Assembly: GCA_958450365.1 (NCBI GenBank)
Contig: CAUEEP010000736.1
Coordinates: forward strand, 2,043,501 to 2,107,500
Direction of reading: 5' to 3'
From: Mesorhabditis belari
Lineage: Eukaryota > Nematoda > Chromadorea > Rhabditida > Rhabditidae
Length of the DNA stretch: 64,000 nt
Shown: positions 11,000-24,215 of the stretch, piece by piece
Position numbering within the stretch: position 1 is the first letter of the stretch
How the letters are laid out: each line of letters starts with the position of its first letter
Position numbers and translations under genes: made by a program
The notes under the pieces: generated by a model
Databases searched by the model: none
What the model was told of the DNA's origin: nothing
Seen by the model: the letters and a program-made list of their open reading frames with translations, nothing else

Positions 11000-11480
11000 G
11001 CTTTTCTCTTAATAAAGACTCTCATCATCTCGATTTATTTTAAAACATTGAAATAAATCTTTCTCATTGTTGAATATATATAATTATCTCCGTCTCTCAC
11101 ACCAAAATAACCTCTACAAGTATTTTCTTAAAACAAACATAATGATAGGTCTAAACATTGCTCAGGTACACTCACAATCTAATCTAGCTTTTGATTTCTT
11201 CAAAAATTCTCTATTTTCTGTCCTTTTTTTTCTTTTGTTTCATCGATTTATTAAAATTTTTGATTGAAAAAACGCATGAATAAATGCGTTGAACGAAATG
11301 AAATCTCACCTGTTTAATAGAAATTTGTGTCATTGAGGAAATTAATTTGTCTTTACACGAACTTATTTCTTTTGCTTTTGGGACAATAGACGTTTTCTAG
11401 ACTAACCTTTTTCTTAAACCTTTATATATTTTGTTTTATATTAAAATTTTCTACTTTTATTGCTTTAATTGGCTATTTCA
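11000..11480. other. Intergenic upstream of the SOX gene
   Basis: AT-rich with no recognisable coding exon. A TTGGCTATTTCAG acceptor at the end of this stretch (11,481) fits a trans-splice site for the SOX transcript. Confidence 0.4.
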
Positions 11481-11578
11481 GTTCTAAAGAGTGATACAAT
11501 CAATTTCAAGAATCAATTTCAGAAAGAAAAACCATCTTGTTGAAGAGCTTAGATTTTGTTACGATCGCGTCAAACCGA

Positions 11579-14845
<3,267 letters not shown>

Positions 14846-16360
14846 ATGTGTGGCTGAAATTGAGATGAGTACTTGATTTGGTTAAAGAAATCACTTTGAT
14901 AGTAATTTTGAAATGGTTGAGCGAACTGAAAATCTATAAACTGAATGAAAAACTGATTTACAAACTATTTGTAAACTGATTTACAAATTGATCTATAAAC
15001 TATCTATAAACTATCTATAAACTGATCTATAAGCTATCTACAAACTGATTTACAAACTGACCTACAAACTATCTACAAACTGAATGACAAACTGATCTAT
15101 AAACTATCTATAAACTGATCTATAAGCTATCTGCAAACTAATCTACAAACTATCTACAAACTGTATGATAAACTGATCTAGGTTTTAGCCTACAGAATCA
15201 AAAGAATCCTCAGCCATTTCTGAATCAAAATCCCAGACCAAGTACTCAGATCTTGTTCATTTCCTTTTTCCAGCTTCAACTCCTGTATTTTCATTTCCTC
15301 AGGCATTTCCGTATCTAGAAGACGTTAGAAACATTTCCCTTTATTCCCCATCTTGTTCAAATGATTCGCTTTATAATTCATTTTCGAGAAGAACGCATTT
15401 CAACGCTTTGTACTATGAGATTGCCATTCCCCAATTGGATTGTCAAATTCTGCCATTCTCCAATTCGAATAAACCCCCACAAAACACAAAATTAACTCGG
15501 ATCAATTTGATCTTGGAAGTGGCGGAAGTTTAAACTCATAGTACCCAAGGTTTGTTGGTGATAAGCTGAAGATCTTTGTTGTTGGTGATAAGCTGAAACC
15601 TTTCTATCGTAACTCTCAAAGCCATCATGTGCTCTTATCTACCGTAATCATTAGTTCATTCAATTCATAGAGTTACCAATGATCGACCTTTCACCAACAA
15701 GCTCGCTTTCTATTCATTGTCAATCCCCCAAACTCTCAAAGCTATTATAAAAGCTATTATCTAATCTACAATAATCAATTCTGGTACAAATAATTTCCAA
15801 TTCTAAATTCTCGAAATTCTTCCATATCCCTCAACGTTTCCTATTTCACTTTCTTTTATCTAAACTTTAAAAATCTTATTTTTCTATTCATTATTAGATC
15901 TCATAGGTAATGAGCATCAAAATCGACCAAAAACATTTCAAAAATCTAAATGCATATCCCTTCCCTGCTTTCTTTTGCTTAAAATTTCATGAATTTTCAT
16001 TTTCTTTCCTTTTTTTGCCTTTTTTTGTACATTTCTATATACTTTTTATTCATTTCTTTTATTCATTTCATTTCTTTTACTGGCTCGGGTGTGATTTTTT
16101 TTATCTTTTTCGTCTTTTTCTTTTTTTGATTCTTATAAAATACTGTCCTTTTCTTTATTGTTTGTATTGTGAAAGTTTTTTATACACAAGATGAATAAAT
16201 TTACTTTTTTAACAAGATGAATATGAAATTTTAACAAGAGAACAAGATGAACAAGATGAAAACAACAATGAAACAACAATGAAACAAGAAACAAATAAAA
16301 ATAAACGAATTGATTCAAAAAAATGTTAACAATAAAGTTCCTGGTAGACTTCGGAAAACA
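14846..16360. other. 3' flank of the SOX gene, no further gene seen
   Basis: Starts with a tandem repeat (14,936-15,185) of ACTATCTATAAACTGATC-like 15-16 bp units. The remaining sequence is AT-rich. F-rich open frames near 15,910-16,194 are low-complexity and unconvincing. Confidence 0.5.
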
Positions 16361-16366
16361 AAACTT

Positions 16367-16440
16367 AACCAAAACCAAAACCACCAAAACCAAAACCAAA
16401 ACCAAAACAAACCAAAACCAAAACCAAAACAAACCAAAAC
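16367..16440. repeat. (CCAAAA)n tract, left arm of a large hairpin
   Basis: Runs of AACCAAAACCAAAACC with occasional AACAAACC variants. It faces the complementary TTTTGG tract at 16,661-16,745 across about 220 bp of unique DNA, so the two can pair. Confidence 0.9.
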
Positions 16441-16660
16441 TCGTCAATATCTCGCGACTGGGAGGAGCTAGCGAAAATCTGTTTGCAGATTTGAAATCAG
16501 CATCCAAAAATCTATCACATAGGCTATTTTTTGTTTCGAAATTTCGAGGTCGTGTTTTGGTCCTTTTTTCGGCCGCGAGATTTTGTGGAGTGAGAAAAAG
16601 TGAAAGGCAAATTGCATTTTACAATTTTAAATTTACATGGTAATTTATATGCAAATTGTG

Positions 16661-16745
16661 TTTTGGTTTGTTTTGGTGTTTTGGTTTTGGTTTTGGTTTG
16701 TTTTGGTTTTGGTTTTGGTTTTGGTCTGTTTTGGTTTTGGTTTTG
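16661..16745. repeat. (TTTTGG)n tract, right arm of a large hairpin
   Basis: TTTTGGTTTTGGTTTTGG runs with TTTGTTTTGG variants, the mirror of 16,367-16,440. The motif is not the nematode telomere repeat TTAGGC. Confidence 0.9.
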
Positions 16746-16952
16746 TTTGCCGAACTCTAGTTCCTGGAATTCCTTGCATTCTTGTCCTAAGCAAAGGTAT
16801 TGTCAATGTCAACGATTTGGCTTCCATTTGGACCATGGTAACACAATTTTTTCGACTTTTAGCAATTGTAGTCAATTGTTTAGCAGCTTTATCAACCATC
16901 TGGGCAACTGAAATAGGTTATTTCAGTTGCCATTTCAATAGGTTATTATAGA

Positions 16953-17315
16953 GCACGTGTGGCTGACTGGTTAAGTGTCTTTTATCTTAATCGGAAGGTC
17001 GAGGCGTTCGAACCCCACATGCGACATGGTCACCCCCTTCGGATTTCCTTTCCCTTCGGGTTGAGAGGTTTTCTGGAGGGCAGTCTGGTGGTTGTGGCCC
17101 CAGTTCTTTAAAGTGACAAGCCACTCCTTCATCGTCATCTTCCCTTCACCACCAAAAAAGCTGTTTAGTTCCCCATTGAGCTTAGGGTTAGGGAGCCGTC
17201 TGTCATGACGTGGGTTAAGTTAAGATATAGCCTAGTATTGTGTGTGTCGTTGTATTGTGATTGATATATTTCGTGTATGCGATAAATTCACCACTGGTAG
17301 CCCCAGTCGGTATTT
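16953..17315 (+). mobile_element. tRNA-derived SINE-like element
   Basis: Starts with a tRNA-like head. GCACGTG at 16,953 pairs with CACATGC around 17,019. Between them are an A-box-like TGGCTGACTGGTTAAG and a B-box-like GCGTTCGAACCCC, the internal RNA polymerase III promoter pattern. A non-tRNA body of about 290 bp follows (containing GTCTGGTGGTTGTGGCCCCA) and stops near CCACTGGTAGCCCCAGTCGG. A head plus an unrelated body is the standard SINE build. No second copy is in this window, so the right boundary is an estimate. Confidence 0.65.
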
Positions 17316-17689
17316 TTTTTTAAATTACATATGAAATTTACCTTTACACTTTACCAAAAGCCTTGACTTTCTCATTTCTCATCTGTTTTACGATAAAATT
17401 CTCTAACTTTTTGATATAAGTAAACGCTAAAAATATAGTATCTAATAATGTAAAAAGTGGTTATCTTGATGCCGAAAGACGGATTTTACGGGCGTACAAA
17501 AGTTGTTACTCTTCCAGCTGATCGTTCTTAGCCGATTCACCACAGAAAGGGCTCATATTTTAGTGTTAATGTCTCTCATGTGTCTATTATATAATTGCAA
17601 AAACAATTAAAGAAACCCATGGTGAAATAAGAAAATTAAGGCATGGTAAAGTCGCGAAAATTCGAAATTTTTCTGGTTTTTTTGAATTC

Positions 17690-18060
17690 GGCTCTCGATT
17701 CGATTTTTTTGAATTCGGCGCTTCCAGAAGGGGACCTTTTCTCATACGCCAACTTTCCGTCAACTCATACGCCTCTAAAAACTCCCATAGTTTCTTTTTT
17801 AATCTTTTTTAGTTATTAAATTGTGGAACCTTTTGCTCGTGATATTCCCACCTTGGCTAGATTTAAAGCCGCAATTTCGACTTTAAATCTAGCCAAGTTT
17901 TTGTTTTGAGTGATGTCCTTGGTGATTATTGTGCTCTTGTTTTGTTTGCTCTGTGATTCTTTCTTCAGGTATCTTTTTATCTTGCGTGTGTTTTGAGTGA
18001 TGTCCTGGGTGATTATTGTGCTCTTGTTTTGTCGCTATTCAACTTAATAAAGCAAATATA
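17690..18060 (+). mobile_element. LINE 3' end (reverse transcriptase C-terminus, decayed)
   Basis: Matches the LINE fragment at 61.5-61.8 kb. Shared blocks are GGACCTTTTCTCATACGCCA, ATATTCCCACCTTGGCTAGA and TTTAAAGCCGCAATTTCG, then the 3' tail TTTTGTCGCTATTCAACTTA with AATAAAG. The C-terminal RT frame is broken by indels, and a short inverted copy of TTTAAATCTAGCCAAG disrupts it. It ends where the 18-20 kb duplicated segment begins. Confidence 0.8.
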
Positions 18061-18490
18061 TTTGCAACAATCTAATGTATGGTGTTAGCTGGAAATTAAA
18101 AACGTCAAAAGCTAATTCACCTGTTCAATGGAAATTTGTGTCATTGAGAAAATGATTTTCTCGAAAATTCTTTACGCGAACTTATTCCTCTTGCTTTTCC
18201 AACGAAAATAGCTCAGACAATTTCCAGACTTTTTGAGCAGACCAGATTTTTCTTGAACCCAGATTTTCACCTATTAAACTTGGCTATAAGAGTCTTTAAC
18301 TTCATAGTTTTATAAGCTACAGCAATAATAACAATAAATATAATAAACAAACAAAAAACAAGCATAAGAAATTACAAATTATCGAAAATAGTCAATTTGA
18401 TGTGATAAGCATAATAAAAGATAAACCCAGCCTATTAAAAGATCAGCAATAAATCGGCAACTTTGGAAAAGGAAAAGGAAGACTTTGTGA

Positions 18491-18625
18491 TTAGCCAAAT
18501 GTAGAATAAAGATTAAAATAAAGCTGTGAATTGGTGGGAGAATGAGGAGAGGCTTGAGAAAGAAGATCATAATGTTTGTCGATGTTGAAGCACTGCTTGA
18601 AGTCCGACTCCTGCTGCTCCGACAT
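18491..18625 (-). CDS. Conserved 44-residue open frame, copy 1
   Basis: Starts ATGTCGGAGCAGCAGG and encodes MSEQQESDFKQCFNID..., ending ...LYFNLYSTFG. The second copy at 30,147-30,281 keeps the frame with one visible change (Lys to Arg at residue 10). An acceptor-like TTTTCAG lies shortly upstream in both. No domain is recognisable. The intact frame in two diverged copies may reflect real coding, or simply recent duplication. It could be an exon of a larger gene. Confidence 0.3.
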   Translation of the reverse strand: MSEQQESDFKQCFNIDKHYDLLSQASPHSPTNSQLYFNLYSTFG

Positions 18626-18894
18626 TCCGAAGATCGCTGAAAAGAATGATTTAGCATAAAATTCACATTTAAACAGTTTTGAAGCTTATAGTTCTTGTGT
18701 ATTAGATTTCGTAAACCGTTGGTCTCAAAAATAGTCATGACTATTCACCGATAATCTATAATTGCTTGTAACTAGAGTGTGTTCCTCGCGAGTAAGTAAT
18801 TACTCGAATAAATTTTCATGTGTAATAGCTCGAGTAATGCGTTTTCTAAAAAATTGCAACACTTCTGTCGTTTATACAAACCTTGTTCATGATC

Positions 18895-19439
18895 TACCGT
18901 AAATACTGTAATAGTACCCCACCCCGATAATGACGGTGCGGAGTGTTGCGTAGGCTAGCTTTGAACGAGTGTTTCTTGACACTGGTTTATGCCACAATGC
19001 GCGCTTAGGTATCAAAAGATAGCCCTGAATTTCAGCTATTTTTTGATATCAAAGACGCTTTTTTGATACCAAAGATAATGACGATGCGGAGTGTTGCCTA
19101 GTCTAGCTTTGAACGAGTTTTTCTCGACACTAGTTTATGCTACAATGCGCGCTTAGGTATCAAAAAATAGCTGAAATTCAGGGCTATTTTTTGATACCAA
19201 AGATAATGACGGTGCGGAGTGTTGCGTAGTCTAGCTTTGCACGAGTGTTTCTCGACACTGGTTTATGCTACAATGCTCGCTTAGGTATCAAAAAATAGCT
19301 GAAATCCCGGGCTATTTTTTGATACCAAAGACGCATTTTTTGAAACTACGGGCGCTTTGAAAAAAATGAAATACTAAAAAGCTTTTGCGACTACGCGACT
19401 GTACGAGGGCAGTGCGGTACTATTACAGTATTTACGGTA
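18895..19439. mobile_element. MITE family A copy 3 (internally amplified)
   Basis: Flanked by TA on both sides (GATC-TA-CCGTAAATACTG ... CAGTATTTACGG-TA-GGTC). The interior has three successive versions of the TCTAGCTTTGAACGAGT / ATTTTTTGATACC block in place of one, giving 545 bp against 263 bp for copy 1. The partner segment at 29.88 kb shows the uninterrupted GATCTAGGTTAAAT, so insertion was into TA with TA duplicated. Confidence 0.9.
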
Positions 19440-19750
19440 GGTCAAATAAAGAAATTTGGGATATAATCTCATTATAAACTTTTAGTGCTACAATCAAGAG
19501 ATTCCGCATGGAATACTTGTAAATGTCCAGGCTGGATTTGAAGTTATGCTGATATTGGGTCGATTTGTCGAGAAAATTGCAAGTGTTGCTGGAGTGTCGC
19601 CTGCGCGAAAAAAAAATCTAAAAGCAATTTTTTGTGCAGGTTTTTTCAAAAGATCATTCCATTACATTGGAAGGGAATTTCCCCACCAAATCAGTTAAAC
19701 GGCTGAGTATCTTTAAAAAGTGTCGTATATAATGGGCAGCTATATAATGG

Positions 19751-20416
19751 GCGGGGACAAATGCGACCTTTTTTTTTGCGCACCTGGACATTTGCGCACC
19801 TTTTTTTTGCTGGAAAAGGCCTTAGGAAAAGTCGTAGAGCTGTTGTTGTTGTTGTTGCAGTTGTTGCAAATCGATCGAATAGCTTATCATCATCGGAAAG
19901 CGAAGACGAAGAATTAGCCGACATTGTCAAGCCGATTTTTCGAAAAGATGCATATCGTCGTTTCCAAGTGCTTCGAAGCTACGTCAAACAGAAAGCTGAT
20001 GGAAGAATTGTTAATGCCGGGGTGGGACAAATGCTACCTTTTTTTTGCGCACTTTGTGTCTTTTTTTCGCTCGAAAAGACCTTAGGAAAGGTCGTAGAGC
20101 TTCAAAAATGTTTCCATAGAAGGGAATCGTATGCGTAGATTCCGAATTTCGACAAATCAGACCTCGCTGACACGTCAAATTCGGACTAAAAGGCAAAAAC
20201 TGCGGAAAAGCGTTAAGTTGCGTAGTTTTTGCCTTTTAGCCCGAATTTGACGTGTCAGCGAGGTCTGATTTGTCGAAATTCGGAATCTACGCATACGATT
20301 CCCTTATATGGAAATATTTTTGAAGCTCTACGACCTTTCCTAATGCCTTTTCCAGCAAAAAAAAGGTGCGCAAATGTTCAGGGTGCGCAAAAAAAGGTCG
20401 AATTTGTCCCACCCCC
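19751..20416. mobile_element. Foldback element with an enclosed gene-like fragment
   Basis: The right part (20,020-20,416) is a long hairpin centred near 20,210, with arms running from GGGGTGGGACAAATG through CGTATGCGTAGATTCCGAAT to TTTTTGCCTTTTAG. A third arm copy opens the element at 19,751-19,842, and about 175 bp of unrelated sequence lies between the first two arms. That sequence reads SSSESEDEELADIVKP...RRFQVLRSYVK, unlike transposon DNA. The duplicated segment at 28.9 kb lacks the whole element. Confidence 0.8.
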
Positions 20417-20812
20417 ATATTTTCGCTTTTTTGCTAAAAGTACGGTAATTTTTTCAAAGTGTGCGTTTTAAAAAACGCATTACGCATTCCAGTTCTACTT
20501 TTAACTGTAAAATCATCTTTCTCCTCTAGACAATTTCAAACTCAAGACAACCTTGCATTATCATTTTCTCTCTAGACATTGTACTTCCTGCTTCTTGAGA
20601 TGGATTTTGGAAAAAATGGAAAAGAAAACCACTAATCGAGAGAGATCAATAATATCTCTACCCTTCAGTTTCTATTACTTGCTTATCAATCTCTCGTTTT
20701 CACTTTTATACTTTTCGAAAAGATAGGTCTCCTTTTTTGAAATGAAATCCCCGAAATTCCTGATCACTTATATTTCTTTAAGCTAATATTATATAAGATT
20801 TCGTTTCAGAAA

Positions 20813-23258
20813 ATGCAAATCAAAGTGATTCCAGTCTCGGGAACGCCCGCTTCAATAGAGATCGAGCCAAAATCAATCAGCAGTGTCGATGTGGAGATCA
20901 ATGCTAACGGTACTGGATCAGCGAATTGTTAACTTTGAAAACGATGAATCGAAAGCTTTATTTTCTTATGCTTAGTTCATTTAAAACCTTTCTCATGCAA
21001 GTCTTGAACCATTAAACTTGTTTTAAAACCCATCAAAGTATAGTTAATCAGATTACAATTTTGTTTATTTTAAGGTTATTGTTAGGATAACTCTTATAAT
21101 AGTAAATACAAAAGTTAACAGATTCTCACATAACAAAACTTTCATTAAATCCTTTATCTGCTAAATTACAGATGCAAACACTGGAACAAACATTCATTTT
21201 GGTGTACAGCACAGATCAACAATGAGATTATGGATTAGTTCAAGTCGGGGAAAAGCTTTTCCTATCGATGTCTATGCAGTTGATCCAATCTATTCAATTA
21301 AAGAAAAGATTAGAGAACGAGAGAAGCTTCTCATTGCACAACAAAGATTGACTTTTGAAGGTAACAATACAAGTAGCTTTAAAGTAGCTTTAAAGGCTTT
21401 AAAGTAGTTTTAAAGTAGCTTTTAAAGGCTTTAAAGTTTAAAGCTTTAAAGTAGCTTTAAAGTAGCTTTAAAGCTTAAAAATCTCTAAACTTTCAAACAA
21501 TTTTCAGGTTTGACTCTATCGGAGAACTATGATTTGATTGGTGGCTCGAAATTGAAAGAAAACTCTGAAGTGCAACTGAACTCTAGATATGGTTATTTAT
21601 TCGATCACACCAGTGGATCTCAGCAAGTAATACAGATTTTTTAAAGTAATAATCTAACAACTAAACTCCTGATTTACCATTTTCCCTTTAGATTTTAGAA
21701 AACTCAACTTGTACAAATGTTTTCTTGATTCAAAGCAATTGAATTTTTCAGAGGCAAATTTAAAAACTCTTTCCAAATGTTATTTCTAGATTTTTATAGA
21801 AATATTATCATTCTACCTCTAGCTTTTCAATTCTATTAAAAAATACAATCGGTACATTCGGTATAAAACTATAAAACTATGAACTTCAAGACTCTTATAG
21901 CTAAGTTTAATAGGTGAAAATCTGGGTTTAAAATCTCAAAATCAAAATTAACAAAATTAAAACCACTTAAAATTCAGATGGTTCGTGTTTATGTGAAAGT
22001 AAACTCTCAAGATCATATAACTCTCGATGTTAGCGGTCTTTCGGCACAATCACTTGAAATTGAATGTATTAAAAGTGGTTTGAAAAAAGAAAAGTAATCT
22101 ATAATTGAGCTTAAATCTTTAGCCACTTCATCGAATCTTAATGTTCATTGTACTGTTCGAGAATTTCCTTTATTGAAGATTTATGTCGAGAAAGAGGATG
22201 GATTGAGACAACTTTATGAAATAAAACCCCGACAACAAGTGATTGCTTTGAAAGAAATGATCACTGAAAGGGAACCGAGGATTATTTTGCTAGCACAACA
22301 GAGATTGTTCTTGGATGGTGAGTGATTTTGAGAGAGTGCAGAGTATTCTATTGTACTGTTCGAGACTATCAACAAGACTTGAGAACTTGTAGCTAAAAAG
22401 GTTAATAATCTTATAACTAGAGTCTTACTTTTCCCCAATCTCCTCCAGAAGTCAATTACAAGTGGGTGAAGAGAGGGAATAGGAACACTTCAAAAAGCTT
22501 CATTTGTTGAACTCATTGAACAATCAGACTTTGATTACTTTTAGATTACTTTTAGATTACTTTTAGATTACTTCTAGATCACTTTTGATTACTTTTGATT
22601 ACTTTTGATTACTTCTAGATCACTTTTGATTACTTCAAGATTACTTTTAGATTACTTTTAGATTACTTTCGATCACTTTAGATTACTTTGATTACTTACT
22701 TTGATTCTAGTTGTTCTTTCATTCCAAAGAAGATTTGATTCTACCTTTAAAACACCAAGTTTTCTCTTGACTTACTGTACTAGTGTGTAGTCAAAGAAGT
22801 TTTTTAGTATTTAGTCTTTAATCTTTTTAAAAGTGTTCTTACTTTCAAATAGCGCTGAATCTCAGCTATTTTTTGATATCTAAGCGCACATTGTCGCTTA
22901 AGCCAATATCAAGAAAAACGAGTTCAAAGCTAGCCTACACAACACTCAGCACTATGGGAATGGGTCACTAAGTATTTTACTATTAAGTACAGTTATTAAG
23001 TACCAAAACTTTCAAAAACTACCGAAGACTTAGCTCTTTTTAGTTCAATATCTTGACTTTATCATGATTCGATTCTCCGTTCTCTCTAGTTCTTTAAAAC
23101 TTTTCTTTTCCCTTGATTTTTTCTAGAGATTTTCGATTCTAACCTTTTCAGGTTCTGAACTAGCTGATGAACGAACATTTGAATCATACAATATCCTCAA
23201 AAACACCACTATTCAACTTCAAAAGACACAACAATGGGAATCACAGTTTGAAGATTAA
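20813..23258 (+). CDS. Tandem ubiquitin-like-domain protein
   Basis: Six exons: 20,813-20,909, 21,172-21,360, 21,508-21,626, 21,978 to about 22,065, 22,123-22,317 and 23,152-23,258, about 264 residues. The ATG lies 3 bp after a TTTCAG acceptor. At least two ubiquitin-like folds are visible. The first is near residues 57-125 (MRLWISSSRGKAFPIDVYA...LLIAQQRLTFEG...LTLSENYDL). The second is at about 176-260 (PLLKIYVEKEDG...ILLAQQRLFLDG...LADERTFESYNI). Each keeps the Q-Q-RL-F-G turn and the L-DE-T-L block of ubiquitin. An N-terminal piece (MQIKVIPVSGT) and exon 4 (MVRVYVKVNSQ) may be further worn copies. No C-terminal di-glycine is present (ends WESQFED), so conjugation like ubiquitin is unlikely. 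The exon 4 donor is uncertain (GTATTA used). Intron 5 holds repeats. Confidence 0.8.
21375..21480. repeat. TAGCTTTAAAG tandem repeat in intron 2 of the Ubl gene
   Basis: About nine imperfect copies of AGTAGCTTTAAAG-type units fill most of the 147-bp intron. Confidence 0.8.
22525..22700. repeat. AGATTACTTTT minisatellite in intron 5 of the Ubl gene
   Basis: More than ten imperfect 10-13 bp units (TTAGATTACTTT, TTGATTACTTT, TAGATCACTTT) in the large last intron. Confidence 0.85.
22850..22957. mobile_element. MITE family A fragment, in Ubl intron 5
   Basis: Contains CTCAGCTATTTTTTGATATC, then AAGAAAAACGAGTTCAAAGC and TAGCCTACACAACACT, the interior of family A in reverse orientation. Both termini are missing. 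Confidence 0.75.
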
Positions 23259-23574
23259 AATTTTGTAGACTTTTTAGATTAGATCTTTTTTTGTTTATTT
23301 CAAAACTTTGTACTGATGAGATTCAATAAAAAAAAGTTACCCTGAAAAACCCGTACAAAATAATTAAACACAAAAAAAAGCTAAAAAACCTATTGTTATC
23401 GAAAAATTATTTTAATAAAGAATCCAATTCAGATCCCATAAAAGAATATTCAGTTTTTTGTGATTCGATTTCGAATTTCTCGTGATTTTCATGCTTTACT
23501 GCTTGCAAATAGTTGAAGTAACGGCAGAAAGTGAGCTGAAAACAAGAATAAAGTAAATACCGTAGTGCAGTAAA
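23259..23574. other. 3' flank of the Ubl gene
   Basis: AATAAA about 67 bp after the stop codon (near 23,325) is a likely polyadenylation signal. No further element until the MITE pair. Confidence 0.6.
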
Positions 23575-23777
23575 TACCGTCTAATAGTAATGCACCCCAC
23601 CGAGTTGATGACTATTTAACGGCTTCCAAAGTTTTCACAGAAGCTCAACGCTCAAATCCCCCACTAGATCTCATCGTCAGCTACATTTCCCGACTCCACA
23701 TCGATAGGTTCTCATAAGCGGTTCTCGAGGAATTTAGGAAACGCTCAGGGTGCACTACTATTAGAGAGAACATGGTA
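23575..23777. mobile_element. MITE family B copy 5 (left member of second pair)
   Basis: Slightly shortened family B element, with a left end ATACCGTCTAATAGTAATGC that has lost several bases. The spacer to the next copy (AAGCTCTACAATATCTACAA...GTAGATCTATACTCAAA) is the same as the spacer between copies 2 and 3. Confidence 0.85.
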
Positions 23778-23851
23778 TATTGAAAGCTCTACAATATCTA
23801 CAAAGTTAAGTTAATGTCCGCGATTGTATGAGATGTAGATCTATACTCAAA

Positions 23852-24073
23852 TACCGTATTTTCTCTAATATTAGTGCACCCCGGCGAGCCGAGTTAGTGA
23901 CTGTTTTACGGTTTCCAAAGTTTTTACAGAAGCTCAGCACCCAAATCCTTCACTAGATCTCATCGTCAGCTACATTTTCCGACCCCACATCGATAGGTTC
24001 TGATAAGCGGTTCTCGAGATTTCGAGGAATTTGGCGACGCTCAGGGTGCACTACTATTAGAGATAGCACGGTA
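23852..24073. mobile_element. MITE family B copy 6 (right member of second pair)
   Basis: Family B element with complete ends, the right one slightly mutated (TATTAGAGATAGCACGGTA). Confidence 0.85.
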
Positions 24074-24215
24074 GATTAATTCTAAGTGAATTTAAACATC
24101 TAGATCATCAGAATATCTTACTTGACTCCAAACAATCGTCACCATTGAGAGCAACGCTAGTGCTACATTATAGACATGTGAGGGAACTTCGTGAACTGAA
24201 AAATTTCTCTTTCTA

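Larger units (their letters stand above)
18013..20490. repeat. Inverted duplication P, copy 1 (partner 28,868-30,762)
   Basis: About 1.8 kb of this segment matches the window's 28.87-30.76 kb on the opposite strand with a few percent differences. This copy carries two insertions the partner lacks, the family A MITE at 18,895-19,439 and the foldback at 19,751-20,416. The partner has instead a LINE fragment close to the MITE position. The segment includes the end of the LINE tail and a small conserved open frame (18,491-18,625). Confidence 0.9.

Noticed and set aside
16323..16951. Open frames of TKTKTKTKTN or FWFWFWFVL type
   Set aside because: They are translations of the CCAAAA/TTTTGG hexamer tracts.
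20011..20471. Two opposite-strand open frames with the same MPFSPNLTCQRGLICR start
   Set aside because: They mirror each other because they lie on the two arms of the foldback hairpin. Not independent coding evidence.
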